This document shows, one piece after another, positions 53,558 through 62,239 of a stretch of 64,000 nucleotides of DNA. The position numbers and the translations under genes are program-made. The stretch is from Rhodobacter sp. Its GTDB lineage: Bacteria > Pseudomonadota > Alphaproteobacteria > Rhodobacterales > Rhodobacteraceae. The stretch is taken from the NCBI GenBank assembly GCA_020637515.1, contig JACKKG010000001.1, positions 248,001 through 312,000 on the forward strand, written 5' to 3'. How positions within the stretch are numbered: position 1 is the first letter of the stretch; each line of letters opens with the position of its first letter. Under the pieces are notes generated by a model. The model ran no database searches. It was given only the letters and a program-made list of their open reading frames with translations, and was not told the DNA's origin.

Positions 53558-53950
53558 ATGGACACCGAGTTGATGACCATCCGCCAGATGTGTGACGTCT
53601 TCGACGTTACGCCGCGCACGCTGCGCTTCTACGAGGCCAAGGAACTGCTGATGCCGATCCGGCAGGGGCAGAAGCGGCTGTATACCCGCCGCGATCGCGG
53701 CCGGCTGAAGCTGATCCTGCGCGGCAAGCGATTCGGCTTCGCGCTGGAGGAAATGCGCCAGTTGCTGAACATGTATGATCGCGGCGGCCAGAACGCCGAC
53801 CAGCTGAAAAGCACCATCGCCGCCGCCCACGAACGGCTGGCCCAGATGGAGCGTCAGCGCGACGAACTGACCGAAGCCATCGACGAATTGCGCGCGCAGC
53901 TTGGCCAGGGTGCCGACCTGCTGGCCGCTTTCAAACCCGCCGCCGAATGA
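53558..53950 (+). CDS. MerR-family regulator (second)
   Basis: 130 residues, similar in build to the first MerR protein: HTH with FDVTPRTLRFYEAKELLMPI and the wing QKRLYTRRDRGRLKLILRGK, followed by a coiled coil (AAAHERLAQMERQRDELTEA). No metal-binding Cys cluster. It is followed after 35 bp by an acyl-CoA dehydrogenase gene, so it probably controls that gene cluster in response to acyl-CoA. Confidence 0.9.
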   Translation: MDTELMTIRQMCDVFDVTPRTLRFYEAKELLMPIRQGQKRLYTRRDRGRLKLILRGKRFGFALEEMRQLLNMYDRGGQNADQLKSTIAAAHERLAQMERQRDELTEAIDELRAQLGQGADLLAAFKPAAE

Positions 53951-53985
53951 TCCCGCCGCGGACCTTTTTCTGACAGGAGATCCCC

Positions 53986-55764
53986 ATGCCGCTTTATTCC
54001 GCCCCCGTGAAAGACATGCAGTTCCTGCTGCATGACGTGCTCAAGGCCAGCGAAACCGGCATCCCCGGCTATGCCGAACTCGACCGTGATTTCACCGCCG
54101 CCATCCTCGAGGAAGCCGGCAAGCTGGCCGAGGGCGTGCTGGCGCCTTTGAACCCCGTCGGCGACACCGAAGGCTGCCGGCTGGAAAACGGCGTGGTCTA
54201 CACGCCCACCGGCTTCAAGGATGCCTTTGCGCAGATCAAGGACGGCGGCTGGAACGGTCTGGACCTGCCCGAGGAATTCGGCGGCCAGAATTTGCCCTAT
54301 GTCGTCGGCACGGCCGTGGGCGAGGTCTTTGTGTCCGCCAACATGGCGTTCAACATGTATCAGGGCCTGACGCACGGCGCGATCAACGCCATTCTGGCGG
54401 CCGGGTCCGACGAACTCAAGGCGACCTATCTGCCGAAGATGGTCAGCCTGGAATGGACCGGCACCATGAACCTGACCGAGCCGCATTGCGGCACCGATCT
54501 GGGCCTGATCCGCACCCGCGCCGAACCGCAGGACGATGGCAGCTACAAGATCACCGGCCAGAAGATCTTCATCTCGGCCGGCGATCACGACATGTCGGAC
54601 AACGTCATCCATCTGGTGCTGGCCAAGGCCCCAGGCGGCGGCGAGGGGACGAAGGGCATCAGCCTGTTCATTGTGCCCAAGTTCCTGGTCAACGCCGACG
54701 GCAGCCTGGGCGCGCGCAACGCCGTTTCGGTCGGCAAGATCGAAGAGAAGATGGGCATTCACGGCAACGCCACCTGCGTCATGAATTATGACGAGGCCAC
54801 CGGCTATCTGGTCGGCGACCTGCACAAGGGCATGAAGGCGATGTTCGTCATGATGAACGAGGCCCGCCTGGGCGTCGGCCTGCAAGGGTATGCCCAGGCC
54901 GAGGCCGCCTATCAGAACGCCGTCGCCTATGCCCGCGACCGTCTTCAGGGCCGTGCCGTGACCGGCGTCGAAAACCCCGGCGGCAATGCCGACCCGCTGA
55001 TCGTGCACCCCGATGTGCGCCGGATGCTGCTGGACCAGAAAAGCTTTGTCGAGGGCGCGCGCGCCTTCACCTTTTGGGGGGCGCATCTGATCGACCGCGC
55101 GCATCGGCTGGGCGACACCGAGGCCGAGGGCCTCATCAGTCTGCTGACCCCGGTCATCAAGGGGTTCCAGACCGATGTCGGCTTTGCCATGACGGTGCAG
55201 GCGCAGCAGGTCTATGGCGGCCACGGCTATATCGAGGAACAGGGCATGTCCCAGTTCGCCCGCGATGCCCGCATCGCCATGATCTACGAGGGCGCGAACG
55301 GCGTGCAGGCGCTGGACCTGGTCGGCCGCAAGCTGGCCGCCGACGGCGGCAAGCCGGCGATGGCCTTCTTCGAGATGGTCAAGGGCTTCATCAAGGAGAA
55401 CGAGGGCGACGAGGCGCTGAAAGTGGCCTTCCTGGAACCGCTCAAGGCCGCGTCCAAGGATCTCCAGACGGCGATGATGTTCTTCATGCAGCAAGGCATG
55501 AAGAACCCCAACGCGGCGCTGGCCGGGTCGTCGGACTTCATGCACCTCTTCGGCCATGTGTGCCTGGGCTACATGTGGGCGCTGATGGCCAAGGCCAGCA
55601 GCCAGGCCCTGGCGCAAGGCACCGCTGACGCCACGTTCCACGAGACGAAGCTGGCGACCGGGCGCTATTATATGGCCAGGCAGCTGCCCGCGACCATGAT
55701 GCACCTGGCCCGCATCCAGTCGGGCGCCGAGCCGGTCATGGCGCTGGCCGCCGACCGCTTCTGA
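53986..55764 (+). CDS. Acyl-CoA dehydrogenase, long C-terminal-domain type
   Basis: 592 residues, larger than the classic 380-residue enzymes because of a C-terminal helical extension (about 470-592). FAD/substrate features: LTEPHCGTDLGLIRTRAEPQ, ITGQKIFISAGDHD, and the catalytic Glu in ARIAMIYEGANGVQALDLVG. The family includes medium/long-chain FadE-like enzymes and the methylmercaptopropionyl-CoA dehydrogenase DmdC; the two cannot be separated by eye. Together with the thiolase and FadB-like genes downstream, ordinary beta-oxidation is the simpler reading. Confidence 0.92.
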   Translation: MPLYSAPVKDMQFLLHDVLKASETGIPGYAELDRDFTAAILEEAGKLAEGVLAPLNPVGDTEGCRLENGVVYTPTGFKDAFAQIKDGGWNGLDLPEEFGGQNLPYVVGTAVGEVFVSANMAFNMYQGLTHGAINAILAAGSDELKATYLPKMVSLEWTGTMNLTEPHCGTDLGLIRTRAEPQDDGSYKITGQKIFISAGDHDMSDNVIHLVLAKAPGGGEGTKGISLFIVPKFLVNADGSLGARNAVSVGKIEEKMGIHGNATCVMNYDEATGYLVGDLHKGMKAMFVMMNEARLGVGLQGYAQAEAAYQNAVAYARDRLQGRAVTGVENPGGNADPLIVHPDVRRMLLDQKSFVEGARAFTFWGAHLIDRAHRLGDTEAEGLISLLTPVIKGFQTDVGFAMTVQAQQVYGGHGYIEEQGMSQFARDARIAMIYEGANGVQALDLVGRKLAADGGKPAMAFFEMVKGFIKENEGDEALKVAFLEPLKAASKDLQTAMMFFMQQGMKNPNAALAGSSDFMHLFGHVCLGYMWALMAKASSQALAQGTADATFHETKLATGRYYMARQLPATMMHLARIQSGAEPVMALAADRF

Positions 55765-55770
55765 CACGTC

Positions 55771-55797
55771 CGGGCGGCGCCTTTCCGGCGCCGCCCG
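55771..55797 (+). terminator. Hairpin after the first acyl-CoA dehydrogenase gene
   Basis: Perfect 11-bp stem CGGGCGGCGCC/GGCGCCGCCCG with loop TTTCC. No T-run, so it may act in mRNA processing or partial termination. Confidence 0.6.
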
Positions 55798-55815
55798 CCC
55801 CCTTGCGGAGGACCC

Positions 55816-56028
55816 ATGCCCAAACGCCTGCGCCTGACCCGCCGTTTCCCCGTCGCCATGAGCGAGGATGGCTATCGCCGCCTGAAACGGTTCGCCCATG
55901 ACGCGGGCCTGGACGAAGGCGAGGCGCTGTCCTTTCTGTTCGAACACTTCGACAGCGTGACGCATGCGGAAAACCTGGGGCACCGGCTGCGGCTGTTCAA
56001 CGCGGAACTGGAAGCGCGCAAGAAATGA
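55816..56028 (+). CDS. Small conserved-looking protein between two acyl-CoA dehydrogenases
   Basis: 70 residues, basic at the start (MPKRLRLTRRF) and otherwise helical (DGYRRLKRFAHDAGLDEGEA; ENLGHRLRLFNAELEAR). An excellent ribosome site, GGAGGACCC, precedes the ATG, which argues for a real gene. No family recognised. The pattern fits a short DNA- or protein-binding helical protein. It ends 31 bp before the next dehydrogenase gene. Confidence 0.7.
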   Translation: MPKRLRLTRRFPVAMSEDGYRRLKRFAHDAGLDEGEALSFLFEHFDSVTHAENLGHRLRLFNAELEARKK

Positions 56029-56059
56029 CCTGGAATCCGGCCTTGGGAGGGGCCCGCCA

Positions 56060-57214
56060 ATGAGCTTTCCGCTGACCCCGTCGCCCTGGATGACCGACGA
56101 GCACCAGATGCTTGCCGAGATGTCTCGCAGCTTCTTCGAAACCCGCTGGGTGCCCGAGATCCCCCGTTGGCGCGACCAGGGCAAGATGGACCGCGACACC
56201 TGGACCGAGGCCGGCGCGATGGGGCTGCTCTGCGCCTCGATCCCCGAGGAATACGGCGGTGCCGGCGGCGACTTTGGCCACGAGGCGGTGATCTCGATGG
56301 AAGCGGCGCGCGCCAACCTGTCCAGTTGGGGCAACGGCGTGCATTCGGGGATCGTCGCGCATTACATCCTCGCCTATGGCACCGAGGAACAGAAACGCCG
56401 CTGGTTGCCCGGCATGGCGACGGGCGAGATCGTCGCGGCGATCGCCATGACAGAGCCTTCAGGCGGGTCGGACCTTCAGGCCGTGAAAACCCGCGCCATC
56501 CGGGACGGGAATGTCTATCGGCTGAGCGGGCAGAAGACCTTCATCACCAACGGCCAGCACGCGAACCTGATCGTCGTGGCCGCAAAGACCGACCCGGCCG
56601 CGGGCGCCAGGGGGCTCTCGCTGATGGTCGTGGAAACCGAGGGCGCCGAGGGCTTTACCCGCGGCCGCAACTTGGACAAGGTCGGGCTCAAGATCGCGGA
56701 TACGTCGGAGCTGTTCTTCGACGATGTGGCCCTGCCGCCCGAGAACCTGCTGGGCGGGGCCGAGGGGCAAGGGTTCTACCATATGATGCAGCAACTGCCG
56801 CAGGAACGCCTGGTCATCGGCGCCGGCGCGGTAGGCGCGATCGAGGGCGCCGTCGAACGCACCATCGCCTATTGCAGGGACCGCCAGGCCTTTGGCAAGC
56901 CGATCCTGGACTTCCAGAACACCCGGTTCAAACTGGCGGAATGCAAGACCAACGCCGTGGTCGCGCGCAGCTTTCTGGACACATGCGTCACCGCCCACCT
57001 GAACGGCGGCCTGAGCGTCGAGATGGCCGCGATGAGCAAATTCTGGCTGAGCGACCTGCAATGCCAGGTGCTGGACGAATGCGTGCAGCTGCATGGCGGC
57101 TATGGTTTCATGCAGGACTATGCGGTGGCCGAAATGTGGACCGACGCGCGCGTTCAGCGGATCTATGGCGGCACCAACGAGATCATGAAGGATCTGATCG
57201 GGAGGGGTTTGTGA
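56060..57214 (+). CDS. Acyl-CoA dehydrogenase (short-chain/isovaleryl type)
   Basis: 384 residues, normal length. N-terminal helical domain, IAMTEPSGGSDLQAVKTRAI for the FAD/substrate loop, LSGQKTFITNGQHA, CRDRQAFGKPILDFQNTRFK, and the C-terminal MQDYAVAEMWTDARVQRIYG with GGTNEIMKDLIGR. The Glu in GGTNEI is where the catalytic base of isovaleryl- and long-chain-type members can be found next to the usual site. It oxidises an acyl-CoA and passes electrons to ETF. ATG 56060 follows GGGAGGGG. Confidence 0.93.
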   Translation: MSFPLTPSPWMTDEHQMLAEMSRSFFETRWVPEIPRWRDQGKMDRDTWTEAGAMGLLCASIPEEYGGAGGDFGHEAVISMEAARANLSSWGNGVHSGIVAHYILAYGTEEQKRRWLPGMATGEIVAAIAMTEPSGGSDLQAVKTRAIRDGNVYRLSGQKTFITNGQHANLIVVAAKTDPAAGARGLSLMVVETEGAEGFTRGRNLDKVGLKIADTSELFFDDVALPPENLLGGAEGQGFYHMMQQLPQERLVIGAGAVGAIEGAVERTIAYCRDRQAFGKPILDFQNTRFKLAECKTNAVVARSFLDTCVTAHLNGGLSVEMAAMSKFWLSDLQCQVLDECVQLHGGYGFMQDYAVAEMWTDARVQRIYGGTNEIMKDLIGRGL

Positions 57215-57274
57215 TGGCTCCCGCCCGTCGGGCGCAGGATCGTGGATCCTGTCCCTCCCGTTGGGCCGGGATGG

Positions 57275-57364
57275 GGGGGGCGGCGCGCCCCCCGCACCCC
57301 CGCGCCCAAGGGGGACACGCCCCCCTTGGGAAACCCCGTGCGTATTGGGGACAAGATGATGGGG
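57275..57364 (-). repeat. Composite intergenic repeat, copy 2 (inverted)
   Basis: Read on the minus strand: box CCCCATCATCTTGTCCCCAA then TACGCACGGGG (57334-57364), a perfect 10-bp hairpin CCCAAGGGGG/CCCCCTTGGG (57305-57314, 57321-57330), and GCGGGGGGC-type hairpin sequence around 57275-57294. Box and G/C hairpin match the copy at 44427-44482, which lacks the middle hairpin. Confidence 0.75.
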
Positions 57365-57500
57365 GCACACCCCTCCCCGCCTGTGCGTTCCGCTCTCGGG
57401 CGGGTCGGGGTGGCATCACCTTGTACGGTCATCGGCTCGCCAGCCTGTACCGTGAGGCCACGGTAGCAGGCGTGTGGTTAGCAAATCGTAAACGCGCCCT

Positions 57501-57524
57501 TTCACCTTGTTCCAAATACGCCGG
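57501..57524 (+). repeat. Repeat box without hairpin
   Basis: TTCACCTTGTTCCAAATACG followed by CCGG, matching the box of the composite repeat at 15 or more positions, 43 bp upstream of the GST start. No G/C hairpin is attached. Confidence 0.65.
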
Positions 57525-57566
57525 TCCCGCCCTCGCCACCGCTCCAACGCCGCAAAGGACCGCCCG

Positions 57567-58205
57567 ATGAGTGCCACCCTTTATTGTTTCGGTGAATCCG
57601 GGAATGCCTACAAGGCGGCCCTGACGATGACCCTTGCGGGCTATGACTGGACCCCGCGCTACGTCGACTTCTTTGGCGGCGAGACCCGGACGCCCGAATT
57701 CCGCGCGATCAACGTGATGGGCGAAGTTCCCGTGCTGGTCGATGGCGACACCACCCTCAGCCAGTCCGGCGCGATCCAGTATCACGTGGTCAAGGCCACC
57801 GGCCGGATGGGCGGTTCCCCCGATCAGGCCGAGGAGGTGTTGCGCTGGGTGCTTTGGGACAACCACAAGCTCAGTTCGCAAGCCGGAATGACCCGCTTCC
57901 TGATGAATTTCCTGCCCGAGGCCAAGCGCCCGACCGAGGTGATCGGCTTCATGCAAGGCCGCCTGAAGGCGGCCTATGCCACGCTCGACGCCCATCTGAA
58001 GGACCGCGACTGGATCGTCGGCGACGCCCCCAGCATCGCCGACACGGCCTGCAGCGGTTACCTCTATTACCCCGAGCCCTTCGGTTTCAACCGCGCCGAA
58101 TGGCCCGGAATCGACCGTTGGCTGGACGCGATTTCGGCCCTGCCCGGCTGGAAACACCCATATGACATGATGCCCGGATCGCCCGCCGACCGGGTCAAGG
58201 CCTAG
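57567..58205 (+). CDS. Glutathione S-transferase
   Basis: 212 residues. N-terminal thioredoxin-like domain (LYCFGESGNAYKAALTMTLA, with the GSH-contact VMGEVPVLVDGDTTLSQSGA) and a C-terminal helical domain (WIVGDAPSIADTACSGYLYY). Members of this type, set inside a fatty acid cluster, may conjugate electrophiles or serve as isomerases. ATG 57567 was chosen as the start of the thioredoxin strand. The thiolase gene follows after 9 bp. Confidence 0.9.
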   Translation: MSATLYCFGESGNAYKAALTMTLAGYDWTPRYVDFFGGETRTPEFRAINVMGEVPVLVDGDTTLSQSGAIQYHVVKATGRMGGSPDQAEEVLRWVLWDNHKLSSQAGMTRFLMNFLPEAKRPTEVIGFMQGRLKAAYATLDAHLKDRDWIVGDAPSIADTACSGYLYYPEPFGFNRAEWPGIDRWLDAISALPGWKHPYDMMPGSPADRVKA

Positions 58206-58214
58206 GAGGACCTG

Positions 58215-59426
58215 ATGACTGAAGCCTATATCTATGACGCCGCCCGCACCGTGCGCGGCAAGGGCCGCAAGGACGGCAGCCTGCACGAGGTCACCGCGGC
58301 CCGACTCAGCGCCATCGCGCTGAACGCGATCAAGGAGCGCAACGACCTCGACACCCGCGCCATCGAGGACGTGATCTGGGGCAACGTCACCCAGGTCGGC
58401 GAGCAGGGCGCCTGTCTGGCCCGCACCGCGGTGCTGGCGTCGGATTTCGACGAATGCGTGCCGGGCGTCAGCGTGAACCGCTTCTGCGCCTCGGGGCTGG
58501 AGGCCGTGAACATGGCCGCCAACCAGGTGCGGGGCGGGGCCGGCATGGCCTATGTCGCCGGGGGCGTCGAGTGCATGAGCCGGGTGCCGATGGGTTCGGA
58601 CGGCGGCGCGATCGCGGTCGATCCGCAGATCGCCATCGACAACTATTTCGTGCCGCAGGGCATCAGCGCCGACATTATCGCCACGAAATACGGCTTTACC
58701 CGTGACATGGCGGACGCGATGGCGGTGGAAAGCCAGAAGCGCGCCGCCGCCGCCTGGGCGGACGGCCGCTTTTCGCGGTCCATCGTTGCGGTTCGCGACA
58801 TCAACGGGCTGATGATCCTGGACCGCGACGAGTTCATGCGCCCCGAGACCGACATGCAGAGCCTTGGCGCCTTGAAGCCCAGCTTCAAGGACATGGGCGA
58901 GGTGATGCCCGGTTTCGACAAGATCGCGCTGATGAAATACCCCGAACTCGAACGGATCGAGCATATCCACCACGCCGGCAATTCGTCGGGGATCGTGGAT
59001 GGGGCGGCGGCGATTCTGATCGGCAACAAGGAATTCGGCGAGAAATTCGGCCTGAAACCGCGCGCCCGCATTCGCGCCACCGCCAAGATCGGCACCGATC
59101 CGACGATCATGTTGACCGGGCCGGTGCCGGTCACCGAAAAGATCCTGCGCGAAAGCGGCATGGGGATCGGCGACATCGACCTGTTCGAAGTGAACGAGGC
59201 CTTTGCCGCGGTCGTCTTGCGCTTTGAACAGGCGTTCGGCGTCGATCATGCGAAGGTCAACGTCAACGGCGGCGCGATCGCCATGGGCCACCCGCTGGGT
59301 GCGACCGGCGCGATCATCATCGGCACGCTGCTGGACGAGCTGGAGCGCACTGGCAAGGGCACGGGCCTGGCGACGCTGTGCATCGGCTCGGGCATGGGTG
59401 CCGCGACGATCATCGAACGGGTCTGA
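58215..59426 (+). CDS. fadA: Acetyl-CoA C-acyltransferase (thiolase)
   Basis: 403 residues. Nucleophile Cys91 in VNRFCASGLEAVNM, catalytic His in NGGAIAMGHPLGATGA, and second Cys in LCIGSGMGAA. The three motifs are complete. It performs the last beta-oxidation step (or the reverse for acetoacetyl-CoA). AGGAGG precedes the ATG. A hypothetical protein gene starts 3 bp after its stop, then the multifunctional FadB-type gene. Confidence 0.95.
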   Translation: MTEAYIYDAARTVRGKGRKDGSLHEVTAARLSAIALNAIKERNDLDTRAIEDVIWGNVTQVGEQGACLARTAVLASDFDECVPGVSVNRFCASGLEAVNMAANQVRGGAGMAYVAGGVECMSRVPMGSDGGAIAVDPQIAIDNYFVPQGISADIIATKYGFTRDMADAMAVESQKRAAAAWADGRFSRSIVAVRDINGLMILDRDEFMRPETDMQSLGALKPSFKDMGEVMPGFDKIALMKYPELERIEHIHHAGNSSGIVDGAAAILIGNKEFGEKFGLKPRARIRATAKIGTDPTIMLTGPVPVTEKILRESGMGIGDIDLFEVNEAFAAVVLRFEQAFGVDHAKVNVNGGAIAMGHPLGATGAIIIGTLLDELERTGKGTGLATLCIGSGMGAATIIERV

Positions 59427-59429
59427 CCC

Positions 59430-59927
59430 ATGGCCGGGATCGACGCACGCGCCGTCTACGAAGCCCATCTGAGGGCAGCGTCGCGTGCGGCGTTCTCGGG
59501 CGACCTGCGCGGGTTGCTCGCGCGCTTTGCCATTCCGTCGCAGATTGCGATGGCCGACCGGTCGATCGTCATCACGTCGAGCGAGGAGCTGGACCTAGCC
59601 TTGCAGGACTATGTTCATCGCCTGCAAGCCGAAGGGATCACCGACGAACGCGAATGGTGCGACGACGCGGTGGTGGTTCGGGGCATGCCGGACCTCATCT
59701 CTGGCCGGCACACCACCGAATGGCATTTTGGCGACGGTCGCCCGCCCCGGCGGTTCGGAAACCGGATGGTCCTGCTGCGCCATCCCGAGGGCTGGAAACT
59801 GCTTTGGCTGCGAAGCGATCTGGCCTGCGACGAGATGGAATTGCTCAGCGCCGAGTTCGTGGCCGCGCAGGCGCTGGCCTTCAAACCCCTCAATTCGGGA
59901 CGGCGCCGTGACGGCGCACCGTCCTGA
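59430..59927 (+). CDS. Hypothetical protein (NTF2-like size) between fadA and fadB
   Basis: 165 residues, not recognised by family. The start (MAGIDARAVYEAHLRAASRA) and the middle (YVHRLQAEGITDEREWCDDA; TTEWHFGDGRPPRRFGNRMV; WKLLWLRSDLACDEMELLSA) resemble the helix-then-curved-sheet order of NTF2/SnoaL-like domains, but this is a visual impression. The ATG lies 3 bp after the thiolase stop, so it is very likely co-translated with it. FadB starts 25 bp later. Confidence 0.7.
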   Translation: MAGIDARAVYEAHLRAASRAAFSGDLRGLLARFAIPSQIAMADRSIVITSSEELDLALQDYVHRLQAEGITDEREWCDDAVVVRGMPDLISGRHTTEWHFGDGRPPRRFGNRMVLLRHPEGWKLLWLRSDLACDEMELLSAEFVAAQALAFKPLNSGRRRDGAPS

Positions 59928-59952
59928 CAGTCCCTGATCCAAGGAAATCGAG

Positions 59953-62148
59953 ATGACTGAATTCCATTATGCCCTGGACGCCGACGGCGTCGCCACCATC
60001 ACCTGGGACGTGCCCGGGAAATCCATGAACGTCATGTCCTTTGAGGGCCTGCGCGAGTTGGAGGCCTGCGTTGACAGGGCGCTGGCCGACGCGGCCGTCA
60101 AGGGCGTCGTCATCACCTCGGGCAAGGCCGACTTTGCCGGCGGCATGGACCTGAACGTGCTGGCCGACATGCGCGACAACGCCGGCGACAATCCGGCGCA
60201 GGGCCTGTTCGACGGCATCATGGCGATGCACGCGCTGCTCAGGAAGATCGAGCTGGCCGGCATGGACCGCAAGACGCAAAAGGGCGGCAAGCCGATCGCC
60301 GCCGCCCTGCCCGGCACCGCAATGGGCATCGGTCTGGAACTGCCGTTGTCGTGCCACCGCATCTTTGCCGCCGACAACCCCCGCGCGCAGATCGGCCTGC
60401 CGGAAATCAAGGTCGGCATCTTCCCCGGCGCCGGCGGCACCACGCGCCTGTCGTGGAAACTGGGCGCCATGGCCGCCGCGCCGCTGCTGCTGGAAGGCAA
60501 GTCGAACAACCCGGCCAAGGCCAAGGCCGCCGGCGTCATCGACGAGGTCGTTCCCGCCGATCAGCTGATGGCCGCCGCCAAGGCCTGGGTGCTGGGCGCC
60601 AAGGACGCCGACCTGGTCAAGCCCTGGGATACCAAGGGATACAAGGTGCCTGGCGGCGCCCCCTATTCGGCCCCCGGCTTCCCGACCTTCGTCGGGGCCT
60701 CGGTCATGGTGCACGCCAACACCTGGGGCGTCTATCCCGCCGCCAAGGCGCTGCTGTCGGCCGTCTACGAGGGGTTGCAGGTGCCCTTCGACACCGCGCT
60801 CAGGATCGAGGCCCGGCATTTCGTCAGCGTGCTGATGAACCCGTCGTCCAGCGCGATGATCCGCAGCCTGTTCCTGAACAAGGGCGCGCTCGAGAAGGGC
60901 GCGAACCGCCCCGACGTGCCCGACGAAAAGGTGTCCAAGGTGGGCGTTCTGGGCGCCGGCATGATGGGCGCGGGTATTGCCTATGTCAGTGCGGCGGCCG
61001 GCATCGAGGTCGTGCTGCTCGATTCCACCATCGAGGCGGCGGAACGCGGCAAGGCCTATTCCACCGGCATCCTGGACAAGGCGATCAAGCGCGGCCGCAG
61101 CACCGAGGAAAAGAAAGCCAGGCTGCTGGGCCAGATCACCACGACGACCGATTACGCCGATCTTCAGGGCTGCGACCTGATCGTCGAGGCGGTGTTCGAG
61201 GACCCCAAGGTCAAGGCCGAAGTCACCGCCAAGGCCGAGGCCGTGATCCCGGAAACGGCGATCTATGCCTCGAACACCTCGACCCTGCCGATCACCTCGC
61301 TGGCGCAGGCCTCGAAGCGGCCGGAACAGTTCATCGGCATCCACTTCTTCAGCCCGGTGGACAAGATGCTGCTGGTCGAGATCATCAAGGGCGCCCAGAC
61401 CGGCCCGCGCGCGGTGGCCAAGGCGCTGGACTATGTGCGCCAGATCCGCAAGACGCCGATCGTGGTGAACGATGCGCGGTTCTTCTATGCCAACCGCTGC
61501 ATCATTCCCTATATCAACGAGGGGATGCGCCTGGCCGCCGAAGGCACGCCGATGCCGATGGTCGATCACGCCGCGCAGTTGCTGGGCTTCCCGGTGGGGC
61601 CGCTGCAACTGGTCGATGAGACCTCGCTCGATCTGGGGGCCAAGATCGCCAAGGCGACCAAGGCGGCGATGGGCAACGACTATCCCGACGACGCCGTGGA
61701 CGAGGTGGTGTTCTGGATGGTGGACGAGGGCCGCCTGGGCCGCAAGACCAAGGCCGGGTTCTTTGACTATGACGCGGCCGGCAAGCGCCTGGGTTACTGG
61801 AAGGGCTTTGGCCAGAAGTATCCCGCGCAGGACGGCGCCGACCTGACCGACGTTCAGAACCGCCTGATGATGGCGCAGGTGCTGGAGGCCGTGCGCGCGC
61901 TGGAAGAAGGCGTTCTCGAGGACATCCGCGAGGGCGACGTGGGCGCGATCCTGGGCTGGGGCTTTGCTCCCTGGTCGGGCGGTCCCTTTGGTTGGCTGGA
62001 CATCATCGGCGCGGCCAAGGCCGTGGCGATCTGTGACGACCTCTCGGCGCGCTACGGCAAGCGGTTCGCCTGCCCGCAGATGCTGCGCGACATGGCAGCC
62101 AAGGGGCAGACCTTCTACGGTGCGAACGCGGTGCAGACCGCGGCCTGA
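59953..62148 (+). CDS. fadB: Multifunctional enoyl-CoA hydratase/3-hydroxyacyl-CoA dehydrogenase
   Basis: 731 residues. Residues 1-190 are the enoyl-CoA hydratase (KADFAGGMDL, catalytic Glu in GIGLELPLSC and IGLPEIKVGIFPGAGG). From about 320 the NAD domain starts with VGVLGAGMMGAGIAYVSAAA. Then come GIHFFSPVDKMLLVEII (catalytic His), a C-terminal 3HCDH domain and its repeat. The 731-residue length matches FadB/FadJ. It hydrates enoyl-CoA and oxidises 3-hydroxyacyl-CoA. AAGGAAA lies before the ATG. A strong terminator follows. Confidence 0.96.
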   Translation: MTEFHYALDADGVATITWDVPGKSMNVMSFEGLRELEACVDRALADAAVKGVVITSGKADFAGGMDLNVLADMRDNAGDNPAQGLFDGIMAMHALLRKIELAGMDRKTQKGGKPIAAALPGTAMGIGLELPLSCHRIFAADNPRAQIGLPEIKVGIFPGAGGTTRLSWKLGAMAAAPLLLEGKSNNPAKAKAAGVIDEVVPADQLMAAAKAWVLGAKDADLVKPWDTKGYKVPGGAPYSAPGFPTFVGASVMVHANTWGVYPAAKALLSAVYEGLQVPFDTALRIEARHFVSVLMNPSSSAMIRSLFLNKGALEKGANRPDVPDEKVSKVGVLGAGMMGAGIAYVSAAAGIEVVLLDSTIEAAERGKAYSTGILDKAIKRGRSTEEKKARLLGQITTTTDYADLQGCDLIVEAVFEDPKVKAEVTAKAEAVIPETAIYASNTSTLPITSLAQASKRPEQFIGIHFFSPVDKMLLVEIIKGAQTGPRAVAKALDYVRQIRKTPIVVNDARFFYANRCIIPYINEGMRLAAEGTPMPMVDHAAQLLGFPVGPLQLVDETSLDLGAKIAKATKAAMGNDYPDDAVDEVVFWMVDEGRLGRKTKAGFFDYDAAGKRLGYWKGFGQKYPAQDGADLTDVQNRLMMAQVLEAVRALEEGVLEDIREGDVGAILGWGFAPWSGGPFGWLDIIGAAKAVAICDDLSARYGKRFACPQMLRDMAAKGQTFYGANAVQTAA

Positions 62149-62197
62149 GGCGCCGTCGCCCCGGGGCATCCGTGCGTGCCCGCCGAACGAACAATGG

Positions 62198-62222
62198 AAA
62201 AGGGCCCCGCGGGGCCCTTTTC
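62198..62222. terminator. Intrinsic terminator after fadB
   Basis: AAAAGGGCCCC and GGGGCCCTTTT form an 11-bp stem with a minimal GC loop (4-nt in practice), symmetric and so able to end transcripts from either side, as needed for the convergent Hint gene. Confidence 0.9.
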
Positions 62223-62239
62223 ACGTTCCGGTGCCGGGA

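Larger units (their letters stand above)
57215..57566. other. 352-bp gene-free region rich in inverted repeats
   Basis: Contains CAGGATC-GTG-GATCCTG at 57235-57251, the inverted composite repeat (57275-57364), a partial box CATCACCTTGTA at 57414-57425 and another box at 57501-57524. Short ORFs here are in several frames without a ribosome site, so no gene is supported. The leftmost hairpins probably end the acyl-CoA dehydrogenase transcript; a promoter for the GST gene lies towards 57560. Confidence 0.7.

Noticed and set aside
53986..55764. Firm assignment as DmdC (DMSP demethylation)
   Set aside because: No dmdA, dmdB or dmdD neighbour in the window, and long-form acyl-CoA dehydrogenases include ordinary fatty acid enzymes.
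53854..56334. 826-codon open frame antisense to the acyl-CoA dehydrogenases
   Set aside because: Mirrors the codon pattern of the real genes on the other strand and matches no protein family I know.
59890..62169. 759-codon open frame antisense to fadB
   Set aside because: Shadow of a complete multifunctional enzyme; low-complexity His/Gln/Arg-rich translation.
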